From Promerops cafer (Eukaryota > Chordata > Aves > Passeriformes > Nectariniidae), in the NCBI GenBank assembly GCA_013398275.1, contig VZSE01002883.1, forward strand, positions 453,249 through 517,248: 64,000 nucleotides of DNA. The letters are read 5' to 3'. Positions 54,817 to 64,000 of this stretch are shown in pieces (within the stretch, counting starts at the first letter, position 1; every line of letters begins with the position of its first letter). The notes under the pieces are model-generated. The model saw only the letters and a program-made list of their open reading frames with translations, was not told where the DNA came from and did no database searches. The position numbers and the translations under genes are program-made.

Positions 54817-57800
54817 CCCTTCCACATTCCCTCTGCTCATTCACCACAGAGTGTGGATCCTTGGGAGCATCTTCTGGAGCTCAGAGCTGCAGCAGGGAGC
54901 ACAGGTTGGTCCAAGGAAAAGCCTTCCTCCCCCTGCTGAGGATGCAGGCAGGGGATGGAAGGCACAGGTAAATCTGCTTCCCTGGAAGCAGGAGCATGGC
55001 TGCTATTCCAGAAACCTTGTGCACAGTTTTCCATAACAATCCCAGCCTCATAACTGCGTGCTCTCCTCTAACACCACCTAAGTGATTTCCCCCTAGGCAG
55101 TAAGGTTAAGTCATAGGAAACAATTTCTATTTTTAATAACATTTTTGCTAAATATCCTGTCCCTGACTTTCCCCAGAGGCTCCGAATCCATCTGCAATAA
55201 GGGGGCTTTCAAAGGGCTTTAATAATAAATATAATACCACCATTCTTTTATGCTTGTAACTATTCATGCTTGACTGAATTCCCTGATCTTTTTATGGGGC
55301 TGTTGAAATATATTGTGTAAGTCAAGGGCAGGCCTGGTTTTAAGCTTCTTGTGCTCCCCTGCTTTAATTCCTTTTATCTCCAGGTAACAGTCTGGATAAT
55401 GCTGTCCTGGTGTTCCATGTTATCCATGCACAATAGGAACCATGTCCATATTCAACCCTGCTGTCCCCAGGGCGGGGAGAGCCCTGTTTTCCAAGAAAAA
55501 TGCAAAATTCGCCTATCTTCTCAGCCCAGCCTCTTTTGTGTGTTGCTAATGTTCCCTCCCCGTTCCTTTTATTTACTCCCAGATGCCACACCTCTTAGAG
55601 ATCCTTTACCTTTCCTCTCCAGCCCTGCTTTGGAGACCCGTCAGGAAGCAAAGTTCCCCTCTCCAAAGCTTCCAGGGATGAGTTGCCCTCACCTGGGGCC
55701 CCCCCACACCCATCCATCCTCCACCCAGTGCCCCAGCAGCTCCATTTAACCGTGTCTGAGCTGTGCTCAAGGAGCTCCTGTGTCCTCCTCTCCCATCTGC
55801 TCTTCCAGGACCTCTGTAGCACCTTTCCTTGGGCATTTTTTCCCCTCTGAGCTGTTGGTTTCTCTCTCTCTGACCCCTTTCACCTCGGAGCTTTCTCCTG
55901 CTGCCCAGCCAGGCTTGCGCTGTGCCCTGGCTGTGTCTTTGCTCAGCTTTTGCTCTTGTCTGAGTGTTCCGGAGCCAGCCCTTGGCTCAGCAGCAGAGCC
56001 AGGGAGTTTGCCCCGAGCATGACAGGCAGAATGATGGCAACTTCTGAACTAATTTGCTGTAAACAATGATCCATAATAGGTCACTTGTCTCTTCAGCAAC
56101 TCAGCAATTAAATCCATCAATTGGACTGCTGGCAATTAACACAGGAGGAGCCAGAGGGCCATGCCACTGCTTTGGGGATTTTTTGGTCTTTGGGCTGAGC
56201 TGTTTGAGCACAGGATTCCCTGTGCCTCACCCGAGGGTACTGGAGAGCCCAGGGAATTGGGGTCTGAAGGCCCCTGGGTACAGAGAAGGCTCGGGGTACC
56301 CTGATGGAGAATGTTCCTGCAAGAAAGGGTGAGCCAGGGCTGACTCCCAGTTATCCCCGGGGTCTGTCTGCTGCGTTAAAGCAAAGCAGAGTGGAAATCT
56401 GCTTTGTCCTCCCAGCAGGGAAGAACAGATTTTTCTCATGCCTTTGGTTTCATCACATGGAATAAGTAGACTTTCTTCCAGTAAAAGAGAAAGATGAAAC
56501 TTCTTAGGGAAAAAAAAATTATCCCTCAGATTCCCAAAAGCTGGGACTGAGCAGCAAAAGACGCTCCTGAATGAGTCCGTTTCTGGTCCTAGGTCAGGAA
56601 GCATGAAGGAGCTCTTGGATTTCAACCTGCAGAGCAGAAACTTTGCCAAGATCAGCCTTTGCCTGCAGAGTTTGGATCGGGGCCAGCCCTGGAGTCCTGC
56701 TGCCTCCTGGCTCGGGAGGCCTCCGGGGACAGACTGGGAGGATTTCAGGAGTGGCTGGTGATAACAGAGGATCTGAGACAGCTCAAATCAGTCACCTTGA
56801 AAATCAGGGACTTTCATGTCACTTCCAGTTGGGCCATTAAGTATCAAAGCCCATAAAACCATTCACCCTCTTCTGCTGTGGCTTCCTCATCCAGCCTCCC
56901 CTTCTGTGTCAGGATAAACTGCTCCATCCCACAAGGACTGCCTCAGGTCCCCTGGATTTCAGCCACATATATTATTTTTATCTCTCACACTATTTTGCTT
57001 GGCTTTTGAACATCCAGGATCACTCCTGTATCTCTAATTTTAACAGTGAGGACATGAAATAGGGGATTTTTCTTTCACTTGTGGGTCTCCATTTGCTGCT
57101 GGGAATTAAACCAGGCCTTGCTGGAGCACAACAATGGGAATTCTTTGACTTCCCTGTTGAATTATAGTGATCCCTTCACCTGTAGGAGAACACTTCTGCA
57201 GCATCATCACAAAAATTCCCTATTATCCCTTCCCTATCCCAGTTAATTATTTGGTGCTGCTGTTTCTCTGCACCCCAGAAGGGTTGTTTTGCTGCAGATG
57301 TTATTTTAGGAGAAAAGTAGATGCTATTAAGTCTAACAAACAATATTTTAAGGGATCAACCCACCCAATTCTGGCTTTCTATAGAAATCCTAGGTAGTGT
57401 CAGCATGAGAGGAGCTGCCAGGACTTAAGCAGAGAAGCACAAAATTTCCTTTAGTATTGAAAATCTGACTTTCGGGGTAGCAAAAGTGTTTGCCATCAGT
57501 GGTGGACTGGTTTAAGGTGTGTCCTACCAAAACAAGCTTTACTGAAAAATAGATGAAAATGGAGAAATTCCAGGAATGGAAAGTGCTGTGGTTTTTAATG
57601 GGGAAAGCACTTTGGAGGTGCCGTGAATTTTTGATGGGAAATAAAGGCTCAGGTTTTTGAGGGGTGCAGTTGGAATGTCACATAGCCATGGACTAGTGCA
57701 GGGCAGGCTTGAGCTTCCATCAGGACAGGAATTCAGCTCCTGGGCACTTCCAGTGCTGTTCCAGGTGCAGGGTGGGATGAGGAGCAGCCAGGGAGTCCCC

Positions 57801-58627
57801 AAGCCCTCAGGTGTGGGAAGAACCACTTCTCCCCAGGAGCTCTTCTTCATCCTGGCTCTCCAGGCACATTCCCAAAGGAGATGTAGGGTATATGGGATGC
57901 TTCTTCCAGGGCTGGCAGGGAATCCCAATACCTGGATGAAGCTGGGGAAGAGAGATGGAGAGAGCAGAAATCAGACACACTGATGTTAGCTCGTGATGAG
58001 AGAGATCAAGACATAAGCTTGGAGCAATTCCATTGCCCACAGGGGAGAAAAAAAAATGGATTTTTTGCCAGCTCTTGCTCCATCTCATAAGGGAAACAGG
58101 TCTGTTTCCAAAGGAAAAAGGCAGGTGAGGAACGAGCTCGCAGTGTGTGGAAATTGGGCTGAGCAGAGGAGGTATCACAGCAGTGCCGTATGAAGCTGTC
58201 TGGCCTGTGGTCATTAAAGGTGACTTCTCTCCCCGGGTGTCACCAGGCCTGGTGGAGCAGCAGAACAGGAAGGCCCCAGGGTTTCCTGGCAGCCCTTCAA
58301 AGCAGCAGCTCTGAGCTGTGCCCTCAGGCAGCTCTGGCAGGGGACAGGGACAGCAGATAAAGGAGCATGCGGGCCCTGTCAGCTGCTCTAATGCTGATCT
58401 GCACATCCTGCCTGGAATGAGGGCACTGCGGGGAGCTGGGGATGCAATCAGGTGATCCTGGATCCTTCTGCTGCTCCCTGGCCTGGCTGGAGCAGTTCCT
58501 GCCCTGGCCATGCCTCCTGGGTGTCCTTAACATCCCCTGTCCCCATCAGAAGCTGCTGCTGCTTTAGTCCTGCTGGCACCACCATGGTCCTGAGCTCACT
58601 CCTGTTAGGAGACTGGGAACCATTCAC
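54817..58627. other. 3.8 kb CR1-free unique noncoding block
   Basis: The stretch 55080-55330 is AT-rich with a consensus MEF2-like CTATTTTTAA at 55127-55136 and TAATAATAAATATAATACC further on. The part 55560-56010 is pyrimidine-rich. Around 56940-57060 and 57290-57410 it is again AT-rich. A 234-codon minus-strand frame (57807-58511) is the longest in the window but has no domain, overlaps other frames and has no repeat or gene support; I do not call it. Confidence 0.5.
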
Positions 58628-59055
58628 AGACTGGTTTGGGTTGGATGGGACCTTAAAGATCATCTTTCCTTGGGCAGGGACACCTTCCACTATCCCAGGT
58701 CACTCCAAGCCCTGTCCAGCCTGGCCTCGGACACTTCCAGGGAGGGGCAGCCACAGCTGCTCTGGGCACCCTGTGCCAGGCCTCACCTCCCTCACAGGGA
58801 GCAACTCCTTCCCAATATCCCATCTAACCCTGCCCTCTATCAGTGTGCAGCCATTCCCCTTGTCCTGTCCCTCCACCCCTTGTCCCCAGTCCCTCTCCAG
58901 CTCTCCTGGAGCCCTTTAGGCCCTGAAAGGGGCTCTGAGGTCTCCCTGGAGCCTTCTTTTCTCCAGCCTGAGCACCCCCAGCTCTCCCAGCTTTGCTCCA
59001 GAGCAGAGGAGATCCAGCCCTCAGAGCATCTTTGTGACCTGTTTGAGAAGGTCCA
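58628..59055 (-). repeat. CR1 LINE 3' region, about 430 bp (reverse)
   Basis: AGACTGGTTTGGGTTGGATGG, CTTGGGCAGGGACACCTTCC, CTCTGGGCACCCTGTGCCAG, CCATTCCCCTTGTCCTGTCC and CTTTTCTCCAGCCTGAGCAC, reaching GATCCAGCCCTCAGAGCATC. It is among the longest reverse copies. A short CATGCC-equivalent loss lies before GGGCAGGGAC. Confidence 0.9.
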
Positions 59056-59658
59056 AATCCTTCTTTTTCTTGATGTCCTTTCATACCCAATCACTGCTGA
59101 TAATTGTTAAAATAACAAAAAATTATCTACACTTGTTAAGCCACACCAGAGACAAAGTGTAAAGCAGCGAGGGGTGGGGGTGACTGGGGTTGCATCTTCC
59201 CTGTTGGAACCAGGATGGTTTTTCCAGGGCTGCTGGTGGCTCTGGGTTTGCAGGAGGTTGTGTTTGAAGGATTTGCTCCAGGTTGTCATGTGGTGCCCAG
59301 CAAGGCTGGATACGGGATGGGGGTCAGTCCATCCTGCTGAGAGCGTTCTCCCACCCTCTCACCCACATCACCTTTGTACAAGCAGAGGAGGGGATGATTT
59401 AAAAGCAAAAGAGTAGGATCAGTGTAGGGAGGACAAGTGGGAAATGCACAATTCCAACTGCAGCCTTGATCCCAGGCTGGATTGGGAGGCTGGCAGTAAA
59501 ATCGGCTGAGATCACCCGGTTATCCTTAAAAATCAGCTCAGGCAGCCCCTGCTTGGCAGTGATCTGTATCAGAGTGAGCTGCAAAACTTGAAATGCAGCA
59601 GAAGGGAAAGAAATCTACAGGTGGGGGGGAAAATTCTTTTCTGTAAAAAAGAAAAACA

Positions 59659-59689
<31 letters not shown>

Positions 59690-59954
59690 AGCAGCTGTTC
59701 TTTTTTCAGTCTATCTCTAGCCCAAGGTCTTGCCGAGGGGATGGAAAACCATTTCAAAAGGTGGAAGAAAAAGTGTTCCTTTCATCAAGGATGGTAACAG
59801 AGCAGGCTGCAAACTCAGAGCATGTGTTTTGTTTGATATTAAAGCACTTTTGGGGCAAAAGGGACTTTCCTGAGAGAATATGGAGCACTTTAATGAAGAA
59901 ATGTTTGCTCCAGCAAGGAGGAGGTTCTCCCAGGGCTGCAGGATGTGGGCACTG
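59056..59954. other. Unique noncoding sequence with an A-rich tract
   Basis: No gene is recognised. The A-rich tract at 59645-59690 is listed separately. The stretch 59590-59770 is purine-rich on the plus strand. Confidence 0.5.
59645..59690. repeat. A-rich tract of about 46 bp
   Basis: Runs of A broken by single G or C, including two runs longer than ten. It is preceded by GGGGGGGAAAATTC and followed by GCAGCTGTTC. No retrocopied gene is recognised on its left side. Confidence 0.9.
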
Positions 59955-60064
59955 GGACCTCCAGGGATGGGGCAGCCACAGCTTCTCTCGGCAGCCTGGG
60001 CCCAGGCCTCACCACCTCCCAGGGAGGAATTTCTTCCCAATAACCCATCTAAACTGAGCCCTTT
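59955..60064 (-). repeat. CR1 LINE internal 3' fragment without terminal end (reverse)
   Basis: CTCCAGGGATGGGGCAGCCA, CAGCTTCTCTCGGCAGCCTG, GGAGGAATTTCTTCCCAATA and ACCCATCTAAACTGAGCCC. The part that should hold GGTTTGGGTTGGAAGG to its left is absent, so both ends are lost. Confidence 0.82.
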
Positions 60065-61154
60065 TCAACTCTTTTTAATTTAGTGTGTGGACTTGGAAAG
60101 CATCACCAAAATGGCACAAAAAAATCCCACAGCAAAGAAGTTGCAGTGCTCAATAATTACCTTTATTTCCTTTTTCCTTTATTTTTTTCCCAGCTTCTCT
60201 CCTTGATTTTCTGATTTGACTGGAGATATCTAAACTCTTGGGAACAGCACTGTGATTATTTTTCCCCTCTTTTTTTCCCCTGAGGTGCTGCTTGCCTCTT
60301 TGCCCAGTGATGTTAATGGATTGCTCTCCACCCTTTGGATGCAGTGTGAAAGCTGTAGGAGCTCTTTGCAGGGATAATTTATTTCAAGGATAGCCCTGAA
60401 CCCCAGAATGAGAAAAATCTGAGCTCCAAAGTGATGGCCTGAGTAAAACTGCAGCTGTAATGCCGAGCTTGCTCTTCTCCCCACCCTCTCCACGCTGACA
60501 GATGTGCTGGGTCAATGGAATATTATCCCTTAAAAGATTCAGGCATTTCATGGGCCACCACTTTGAAATCTTTGTGGGGAAGGAATCAGGACACTCATTA
60601 GATTTGGCTCATCCTGCCCAAAATTACTACTACCAGAGTAGCTCCTCTGGTATTTTAGGAAATTTTACCATGGGTCCCTGGAAGAGGAGCCCATTGTCAA
60701 ACAAGGCACGAGGCCTCTGCCATGGAGAATCTCTGCTCTCAACTAAGGCAGAGAATTCCAGAATTAAAAGGAGTCATTAATATTAAAGTCAAGTGTCACC
60801 TGATGCTGTGGTCCCCACTGAATTCTAATGCTCTTGGAAAGCAGAAAATTAAGACAGGTACTTACAGCAGCTAAAACAGGGAATGGCTCAGCTGGAGCAG
60901 GGATGAAACTGGAGAGAAAATGTCCCGGTGGTGCTGTCCCAAAGCCCATTAATCACAAACTGTGGCTTTGGAAAGAAACAAAGACACCAAAGGCATTTTG
61001 GTAATAATAGAACCATTCTCTATGAAAGAGAAGCCTCTCTTTTCAGAGAGATGGTTTCACTATTTTTGGGTAAGAGAAAATCTCAACATCTCAGCAGAGA
61101 AAAATCTCAACAAATGATTGAGTGGCACTTTCCATGACACTCAGATTTGTTCCC
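60065..61154. other. Unique AT-rich noncoding sequence
   Basis: A pyrimidine tract (CCTTTATTTCCTTTTTCC and onward) ends in TTTTTTTCCCAG at 60193, resembling a 3' splice site, but all frames after it close within a few codons. The region 60760-61130 is AT-rich with no recognised element. Confidence 0.5.
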
Positions 61155-61440
61155 AAGGAATCACAGAACCATTCACGCTGGAAAAGCCCTCTAAGACCAT
61201 CAAGTCCAACTGCTGACCAAGCACTGAACCATGTCCCCAAATGCCACATCCACAGGGCTGTTAAATCCCTCAAGAGGTGGGGACTCCAACCCTACACCAG
61301 TGCCTGCTCACCCTTTCGGGGAAGAATTTTCCCCCAATATCTAATCTAAACCTCCCCTGGAAGAAATTTCCCCCAATATCTAGTCTAAACCTCCCCTGGC
61401 ATGACGTGAGGCCATTTCCTCCTGTCCTAGATCTCAGCCC
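61155..61440 (-). repeat. CR1 LINE 3' region with an internal tandem duplication (reverse)
   Basis: GGAATCACAGAACCATTCAC, GCTGGAAAAGCCCTCTAAG, CATGTCCCCAAATGCCACATC and CCTCCCCTGGCATGACGTG mark an older CR1 type. A 39-bp segment is duplicated head to tail at 61321-61398. Confidence 0.85.
61321..61398. repeat. 39-bp tandem duplication inside a CR1 copy
   Basis: The two 39-bp units start GAAGAATTTTCCCCCAATAT and GAAGAAATTTCCCCCAATAT and differ at two positions. The other CR1 copies in this window have only one unit here, so the duplication is private to this copy or its source. Confidence 0.93.
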
Positions 61441-62094
61441 TTCACCAGCACATCACCCCCAGCGCTGCTCCAGCCCCGTCCTGCTGGCAATGCCAAATTT
61501 TCCTTACTTCTGCCTCAGTTTCCCCAGGAGCAAACTCCAAGCCACTGACGCCAGTTTAATCAGATGGAAGCCTCAGAAGTGGCAGCCACGGTGCTTTTTC
61601 TGGCAGCTGTAACATTACCAAGTGGCTCGTCCTGTGCTAATCTGCATAGAATGGAAAGGTCACTCCAATTGTGTTATTTTTAGGCACGAGGATTATTATT
61701 GCAGTGGAAATGGAAAATAACCTGAAAAGAGGAGTTGAAAACACAACACAAATAGTACCTGGATTTCAGTGAAAACAAGGAATTGCTCAGGTCTTGACAG
61801 CATCCTTCCTTCCTCCTCCAAGGATGGATTTGATCCCAGGGTGTTATTAACAGTCACATCAAGGGATGGCTCTGAGGAGGCTCTGCTGAGCAGAGGGATG
61901 CTTGGGATGCTGCTGGGTCACTCTGATTTCTGGTGGGCCAAGTTTTTAGATCAGTTTGGCATTTTTCCCCTTTTCCTTCTCAAGAAGGATGTTGGAAATG
62001 GTTTCACAGCCAGGCCTGTTGGGTCTCAGAACAAACACTGCAGTAAGAGCCTTGTCCATGGAAACAAAGTCATTTTTCCTTCTCTTCAGCTGGC
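61441..62094. other. Unique noncoding sequence
   Basis: No gene is recognised. The stretch 61665-61760 is AT-rich (GTGTTATTTTTAGGCACGAG, GGATTATTATTGC). No repeat is recognised. Confidence 0.5.
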
Positions 62095-62325
62095 TGTAGA
62101 ATCATGGAATGGTTTGGGATGGAAGGGACCTTAAAGCCCATCCAGTCCCACCCCCTGCCATGGGCAGCAGCACCTTGCACTATCCCAGGTTGCTCCAAGC
62201 CCTGTCCAACCTGGCTGTGGACACTTCCAGAGGTGGGGCAGCCACAGCTTCTCTGGGCATTTGCTGTGCCAAGGCCTCTGCACACTCACAGGAAACAATT
62301 TCTTCCCAATATCCAATGCAAAGCC
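62095..62325 (-). repeat. CR1 LINE 3' region, about 230 bp (reverse)
   Basis: It begins CTGTAGAATCATGGAATGG, then TTTGGGATGGAAGGGACCTT, CCCCTGCCATGGGCAGCAGC, TTGCTCCAAGCCCTGTCCAA and CAATTTCTTCCCAATATCC. A standard copy of the dominant subfamily, well preserved. Confidence 0.92.
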
Positions 62326-62617
62326 AAAAATATCTCACTGGAGACAGGTTTCGTGTGATTTGGGAAGGTTTTGCTGTAGATCCACTGATTGCTGATTTCC
62401 CCTGTGGGCTCAAACCCAAGGAGGCAGGTACCACATCCACCCTGAGGTGCTACTGCCTTTTGGGGAGATGTTCTGAATTGAGGGTTCTGTTGAGCTTTCT
62501 GGAGGCATTTGAATTTTAAATTGAACTGACAGCTTGTGTTTAGATTTTCTTGGGATAAACAAGATGTTTTTTGGAAAGAGCCAGCTCTTGCCCATTCATG
62601 TCCTGGGAGCAAGAACA

Positions 62618-63115
62618 ATGGAATCTGTTGGAAGGGACCCACAGGATCACCCAGTCCAACCCCTGGCCCTGCACAGACACCCCAACAATCCCACCCTTTG
62701 CATCCTGAGAGCATTATCCAAACTCTCCTGGAGCTCTGGCAGCCTCGGGGCCGTGCCCATTCCCTGGGGAGCCTGGGCAGTGCCAGCACCCTCTGGGGGA
62801 AGAACCTTTCCCTGATACCCAACCTAAACTCCCCTGGCACAGCTCCAGCCATTCCTGGGGTCCTGTCCCTGGTCCTAGAGAGCAGAGATCAGATCTGCCA
62901 CTTGGGAGGAAACTGTGGATTGGGATGAGCTCTGCCCTCAGTATCCCCTTCTCCAAACTAAACAGACCAAGTGCCTTCAGTCACTCCTTGTCTGGCCCTT
63001 CCATACCCTGCCCCATCTTCGTGTCCCTCCTTTGGACACTCTCCAGAGGCTGTAGGTCCTTCTCACATTGTGCCACCCAAAACTGCCCCCCCTGATGGTG
63101 CCAGATCCAGGCTCT
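62618..63115 (-). repeat. CR1-X-like LINE 3' region, about 500 bp (reverse)
   Basis: ATGGAATCTGTTGGAAGGGA, CCCACAGGATCACCCAGTCC, CCAACAATCCCACCCTTTGC, CTCCTGGAGCTCTGGCAGCC, then further into the element CCTTTGGACACTCTCCAGAG and TTGTGCCACCCAAAACTGCC. It is the longest of the three CR1-X-like copies. The terminal repeat is decayed. Confidence 0.9.
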
Positions 63116-64000
63116 GGGTCCTGGATCCCTCCATTCCCTAAGCCATAACTTTGCCAAAGGGAGTACCCCTACACCTTCTGTGCCAGGTTGTTTATATGGA
63201 AGTGCTGCTGCCCAGACCTTCCCACTCTGCTCTGTACATGGTGGAGGCACAAAGTGCTGGAGGCACGGAGACACCTGGGGCTGGAATGTGGTTTGTGGGA
63301 GTTTTGGAGATGTGTTTTTACATCTCAAGTAATTTTGATGCCAGTTATACCGTTCTGCTGCAGAATAGCTCCTCTCTTCTCCTCTCATGCCTCCGTGCCC
63401 AGAGAGCCTTGCACTTCCATAGATGAGTGTAAACCCTTCCCTGACTGGGAACATGTCTGGAGCTGCTCCAGGATTTCCTGCTGGAGGAAACCCCACTGCC
63501 TACTGATGTGATTAATGGTGCTAAGCCCTGAATTTGAGGAACAGCTGTTGCCACGATCAGGCCTCCAAATGAGGTGCCAAAGAGCAACGAAGCAGGGAAG
63601 CCCCCAAATCTGGGGAGGGCTGGAAACAGGGAACGGTTCCTGTTGTGCTTCCCCAGGGTGTAAACCCAAAAAAACTCTGCATGAGAACAGCACAGGCCAG
63701 GGGTGGGGATTTCCTGGTGAATGACCAGGACCCATCAGTGCCACAGCAGTTGTAGTTCCAAATTCCTCCCTGTCACAGCATTTCCCAGGAAGCAGTGCAC
63801 GACCAAAGGTGTTTAGCAGAAAAAGCCAGCTGTTGTTTCTGCTCCTGGATGGGAATGCTGTGAGCTGTCGGCTTTTTCTCTTTTATTATTTAAAAGACAG
63901 AGAACAAATAAGAGAAAATGAACTGCAAATAATGGCTAACAGCACTTCCAGCCCAAATATTTGCTCGCATAATCGTGTGGAAACTTTGAAGTCTTGCGGA
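63116..64000. other. Unique noncoding sequence to the window end
   Basis: No gene is recognised. The last 150 bp are AT-rich (TTTTTCTCTTTTATTATTT; AATAATGGCTAAC). Frames up to 171 codons cross into the CR1 copy and look like chance. Confidence 0.5.

Noticed and set aside
57807..58511. Longest open frame in the window, 234 codons on the minus strand
   Set aside because: It has no recognisable domain, several other frames overlap it on both strands, and composition drifts with local GC. Frames of this length are expected by chance in 64 kb at this base composition.
60160..60260. Strong-looking 3' splice acceptor (pyrimidine tract then CCCAG)
   Set aside because: All three frames after the AG close quickly, and no donor or coding character follows.
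1..64000. CRISPR array, operon, phage or other prokaryotic system
   Set aside because: There are no long compact coding frames, no Shine-Dalgarno-linked genes and no direct-repeat array with unique spacers. The repeat content is avian nuclear.

Overview
The window reads as vertebrate nuclear DNA from a bird, most likely a passerine. Three signs support this. First, it is littered with short, 5'-truncated CR1 (chicken repeat 1) LINE 3' ends: I can place 34, 14 on the + strand and 20 on the - strand. Second, many of these end in the family's ATTCTATGAT-like tail. Third, there is a tRNA-Ile-derived SINE with a CR1-X-like tail at about 5632-5790, an arrangement known from zebra finch (TguSINE1). 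Nothing prokaryotic is present.

I recognise no protein-coding gene, exon, rRNA or functional tRNA gene. The open frames, the longest about 230 codons, are low-complexity, are not protein-like by eye, and often run across CR1 copies or microsatellites. The window is best described as intergenic or intronic sequence; these cannot be told apart from the sequence alone.

Layout. 0-9 kb: dense mixed-strand CR1 copies, the SINE, and a small CpG-dense patch (7921-8120). 9.2-15.3 kb: CR1-free unique sequence with homopolymer runs and a small CAC/ATC repeat. 15.3-20 kb: one CR1, a perfect RFX-type X-box palindrome (16550-16563), a 12 x 20 bp minisatellite (17741-17980), and two CR1 copies sharing an extra 45 bp of non-CR1 flank. 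20-27 kb: CR1 copies all on the - strand. 27-45 kb: CR1 copies almost all on the + strand, with a compound microsatellite (34611-34810), a CpG-island-like segment (35821-36240), an inverted CR1 pair (41138-41543) and a long AT-rich unique block (41547-42830). 47-63 kb: CR1 copies all on the - strand, between unique segments that include several AT-rich stretches with transcription-factor-like motifs.

No genes work together here. Any function would be regulatory: candidate conserved noncoding blocks, the X-box, the CpG-rich patches and CTCF-like cores carried by CR1. All of these are inferences that need cross-species alignment or chromatin data. CR1 boundaries are judged by eye, usually to within about 10-20 bp, and subfamily names are tentative.
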